DNA of 6,935 bases. It comes from SYFY01 sp043719475. Its GTDB lineage: Bacteria; Pseudomonadota; Gammaproteobacteria; Pseudomonadales; Azotimanducaceae. Made by a program: the position numbers and the translations under genes. The DNA lies in assembly GCA_043719475.1 (NCBI GenBank), contig JAYSTS010000091.1, positions 1 through 6,935 on the forward strand, in the 5' to 3' direction. Positions 5,057 through 6,935 of this stretch are shown here, piece after piece; positions within the stretch are counted from its first letter, which is position 1; every line of letters begins with the position of its first letter. Under the pieces are notes generated by a model. That model was not told where the DNA came from. It did not search any database and was given only the letters and a program-made list of their open reading frames with translations.

Positions 5057-6045
5057 ATCTGCTCAGCACGGCTGAACTCATCGAGCTCAGTCTCGAACCC
5101 AATACCGCTGATACTGCCGATAGCATGGTGGCTGTGGCCGTTGATCTGGACTCCGATCGAACCACCCTCGAACAGCGTATCCGGCTGAAGCGATGGCTTG
5201 GTCGTCAACCACTGCCGGTAATCGCCCTGAACACCGTGCCCGGGATCTCAGCTTTGGTTGATTGTGTCGACGTGCTGGTGACCGATCCATCCACGTTGCA
5301 ACGCGTACATGAGAAAATATCGGCGAATCCAAGGGCTAGTGCTGTGCTGATCCAGGTCCTGCGTGCCCAGGCGAGCCTGGATGTGCCAAGCGCACTCGCA
5401 GTCGAGAGTCTGGGTTACGCCACACTGCAGGCGGGCGAGGAATTCAGAGTCTGGCTCACCGCTATGCAAGGCCGATACCTGCCTAAAGTCGACAGCGGTG
5501 AGGCGCCACTGCTGATTCAGCGCTCAGAATCGGTGCTGCGCATCACACTCGCCAGCGCGCGTAATCGCAATGCACTGTCACATGCCATGCGGGATGCACT
5601 ATCGGCGGTCTTCAAGCTGGTGCTCATGGATGAAGAAATACAGTCGGTGATCGTCGACGCAGAAGGGCCATGTTTCAGTGCCGGTGGAGACCTGTCTGAA
5701 TTTGGCTCGATGCGCGACCAGGCCATGGCGCACGCCATTCGCATGCAGCGCATGCCGGCACAATATCTTGCGGCCTGTGCGGATCGTTGTGAATTCAGGG
5801 TACACGGAGCAGCCATAGGTGCTGGCATTGAACTGTCCGCCTTTGCCCGGCGCCTGGTGGCAACGTCCGATTCCTTGTTTCGGCTGCCGGAGGTGGCCAT
5901 GGGATTGATCCCTGGCGCCGGCGGTTGTGTCAGCATACCGCGGCGAATCGGCCGTCAGAAGGCCGCGCTGATGGCCATTCTCGGTGAGGATGTGGACGCA
6001 CAAACGGCGTTAACGTGGGGGCTCATCGACGCGATCGTAAACTAG
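5053..6045 (+). CDS. Enoyl-CoA hydratase/isomerase-family protein with permuted-looking architecture
   Basis: A 330-residue crotonase-superfamily protein, likely hydrating the 2,3-enoyl-CoA made by a dehydrogenase such as the neighbouring pair. The recognisable core spans about 152-330: oxyanion-hole segment CFSAGGDLSEF (207-217), then GAAIGAGIELS (252-262), where Glu260 aligns with catalytic Glu144 of rat mitochondrial hydratase, and LPEVAMGLIPGAGG (278-291), where Glu280 aligns with Glu164. Both acids being present favours true hydratase activity; Ala257 replaces the usual Gly141, which contributes only its backbone. The protein ends at GLIDAIVN, where normal hydratases continue for roughly 60 residues of helices. 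Residues about 68-138 resemble that missing portion, and about 26-66 look like a degenerate core. The 3' end overlaps the amidohydrolase by 36 bp. Confidence 0.92.
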   Translation: MNLLSTAELIELSLEPNTADTADSMVAVAVDLDSDRTTLEQRIRLKRWLGRQPLPVIALNTVPGISALVDCVDVLVTDPSTLQRVHEKISANPRASAVLIQVLRAQASLDVPSALAVESLGYATLQAGEEFRVWLTAMQGRYLPKVDSGEAPLLIQRSESVLRITLASARNRNALSHAMRDALSAVFKLVLMDEEIQSVIVDAEGPCFSAGGDLSEFGSMRDQAMAHAIRMQRMPAQYLAACADRCEFRVHGAAIGAGIELSAFARRLVATSDSLFRLPEVAMGLIPGAGGCVSIPRRIGRQKAALMAILGEDVDAQTALTWGLIDAIVN

Positions 6046-6935
6046 TCGGCCTCGGCAGATCGTTGCCCGAACCGCAGATGCAGCAGTTATGCTGGCCGTC
6101 AGGTCCTGTCTCAGCTGCACCCACGGACGGTCAAGCAGGCACAGGTCTGCGGCGGCTCCGATCGAAAGCGTTCGGGGGGTTGCAGGTTTTTCCAGCGAAC
6201 CAAGAAACAGATTGAGTGCAGCTTCTGGCGTCAATGCTTCGCTGGTGCCAAGAACTTCACCTGAGGCGGTTCTACGGGATACCGCCGCATGCATCGCAGC
6301 CCAGGGATCGGGGCTGCCAAACGGCGAATCGGAACCTGCGGCCAGATCGACACCGTGTGTTACGAAGGATGCGCATCGATACAGCCACTCGTGCTCGTCG
6401 GCGGTTATATCGAGGCGGTATTGATCACCACGTTCGGCGATGAAATTCGGCTGTGTAACAACCAGCACGCCGAGATCACGCAGTTCAGGCAAAGCAGAAG
6501 GCGGTGTCACCGATGCATGCTCGATGCGATCTCCAGGCAGAACACCCGCTTCCCGAAGTGCTGCCAGGGTAAACACCAGTGAAAGCTCCGTCACGCAATG
6601 TACCGCGATGACACGGCCGTCCTGGTGACTGCATCGAATCTGTAGCACGAAATCATCGAACGCTGGCAACGCGTAATCGTGCAAGTGGAATTTGGTGGGG
6701 CCGATACTCACCCGATTCGATGTTGTCGCGCAAGACAGCGTGGACTGCCCGGCCAACAGTACTTGTTGTAACAAGATTCCCGACGCTTGCCAGCCGGAAA
6801 AATCCGCGACCGAACGCGTCTCGTTAGATGGCGTCATATCTGTAAAGCCCGTAATGCCCAAAGCAGCCAGATGTCGACTGGCGCCACCCAGGTCGCCTTC
6901 CTGATGGCCGATCAGGTGGCCGATGGTAACGTCCT
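6010..6935 (-). CDS. Amidohydrolase family protein (N-terminal part outside window)
   Basis: C-terminal 307 residues of a metal-dependent amidohydrolase (PF07969/PF01979-type TIM barrel), which would hydrolyse an amide, cyclic amide or related bond. The frame is open to the window edge, so the TTG at 6861 (within AALGITGFTDMTP) is internal. Visible metal/active-site candidates: Lys in GPTKFHLHD (codon 6691-6693), which may be the carboxylated lysine; His in AVHCVTE (6598-6600); His in RIEHASV (6517-6519); Asp in AAGSDSPFG (6328-6330), the usual catalytic aspartate. The N-terminal HxH motif would lie upstream. The end, IGAAADLCLLDRPW to RATICRGRLVYDR, is the small beta-sandwich domain. Its stop codon lies inside the crotonase gene. 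Substrate unknown; a link to the lipid-type genes is not evident. Confidence 0.93.
   Translation of the reverse strand, partial: DVTIGHLIGHQEGDLGGASRHLAALGITGFTDMTPSNETRSVADFSGWQASGILLQQVLLAGQSTLSCATTSNRVSIGPTKFHLHDYALPAFDDFVLQIRCSHQDGRVIAVHCVTELSLVFTLAALREAGVLPGDRIEHASVTPPSALPELRDLGVLVVTQPNFIAERGDQYRLDITADEHEWLYRCASFVTHGVDLAAGSDSPFGSPDPWAAMHAAVSRRTASGEVLGTSEALTPEAALNLFLGSLEKPATPRTLSIGAAADLCLLDRPWVQLRQDLTASITAASAVRATICRGRLVYDRVDEPPR

Noticed and set aside
4903..5208. 101-codon - strand frame across the crotonase start, as a possible divergent gene
   Set aside because: Runs through the crotonase ribosome binding site and N-terminus; no family resemblance and no supporting start signal.
5517..5936. 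139-codon open frame opposite the crotonase core
   Set aside because: Overlaps the catalytic region of a well-supported gene; low-complexity Ala/Ser/Arg/Met translation typical of a shadow.
6859..6861. TTG at 6861 as the amidohydrolase start
   Set aside because: The frame stays open to the window edge and the codons before it continue sensible family sequence (GHLIGHQEGDLGGASRHLAAL), so the gene begins outside the window.

Overview
The window looks like part of a proteobacterial chromosome. It is GC-rich with strong GC bias at third codon positions, genes are tightly packed with short or negative spacing, TTG and ATG starts are mixed, and a MutT-type Nudix protein resembles gammaproteobacterial ones. 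The lineage is an inference; there is no rRNA or marker gene to settle it. I see no mobile element, CRISPR array, tRNA or rRNA.

Layout: (1) a cytochrome P450 on the + strand, its first residues cut by the window edge; (2) a MutT-like Nudix hydrolase on the - strand whose last codons overlap the P450 tail; (3) after a 78-bp divergent gap, an unrecognised 162-residue protein with one N-terminal membrane helix (+), ending in a strong hairpin; (4) two acyl-CoA dehydrogenase genes on the - strand, head to tail and essentially without spacing; (5) a gene-poor divergent region of about 400 bp with candidate operators and a structured leader; (6) a crotonase-superfamily (enoyl-CoA hydratase-like) gene on the + strand with an unusual architecture; (7) the C-terminal three quarters or so of an amidohydrolase on the - strand, overlapping the crotonase tail and running off the window.

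The P450, the paired acyl-CoA dehydrogenases and the enoyl-CoA hydratase together suggest a catabolic locus for hydroxylation and beta-oxidation of a hydrophobic substrate such as a steroid or terpenoid side chain or a branched acid. The two dehydrogenase chains look like the complementary subunits of a heteromeric enzyme: one keeps a glutamate on the helix used by isovaleryl-CoA dehydrogenase, the other has no acidic residue at either usual base position. The substrate cannot be read from the sequence, and the Nudix gene and membrane protein appear to be unrelated housekeeping or orphan genes lying between.

The most unusual object is the crotonase-like protein. Its catalytic core stops where ordinary enoyl-CoA hydratases continue into their C-terminal helices, and a segment that looks like those missing helices sits at its N-terminus. 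It therefore reads like a circular permutation or a degenerate-plus-active fusion.
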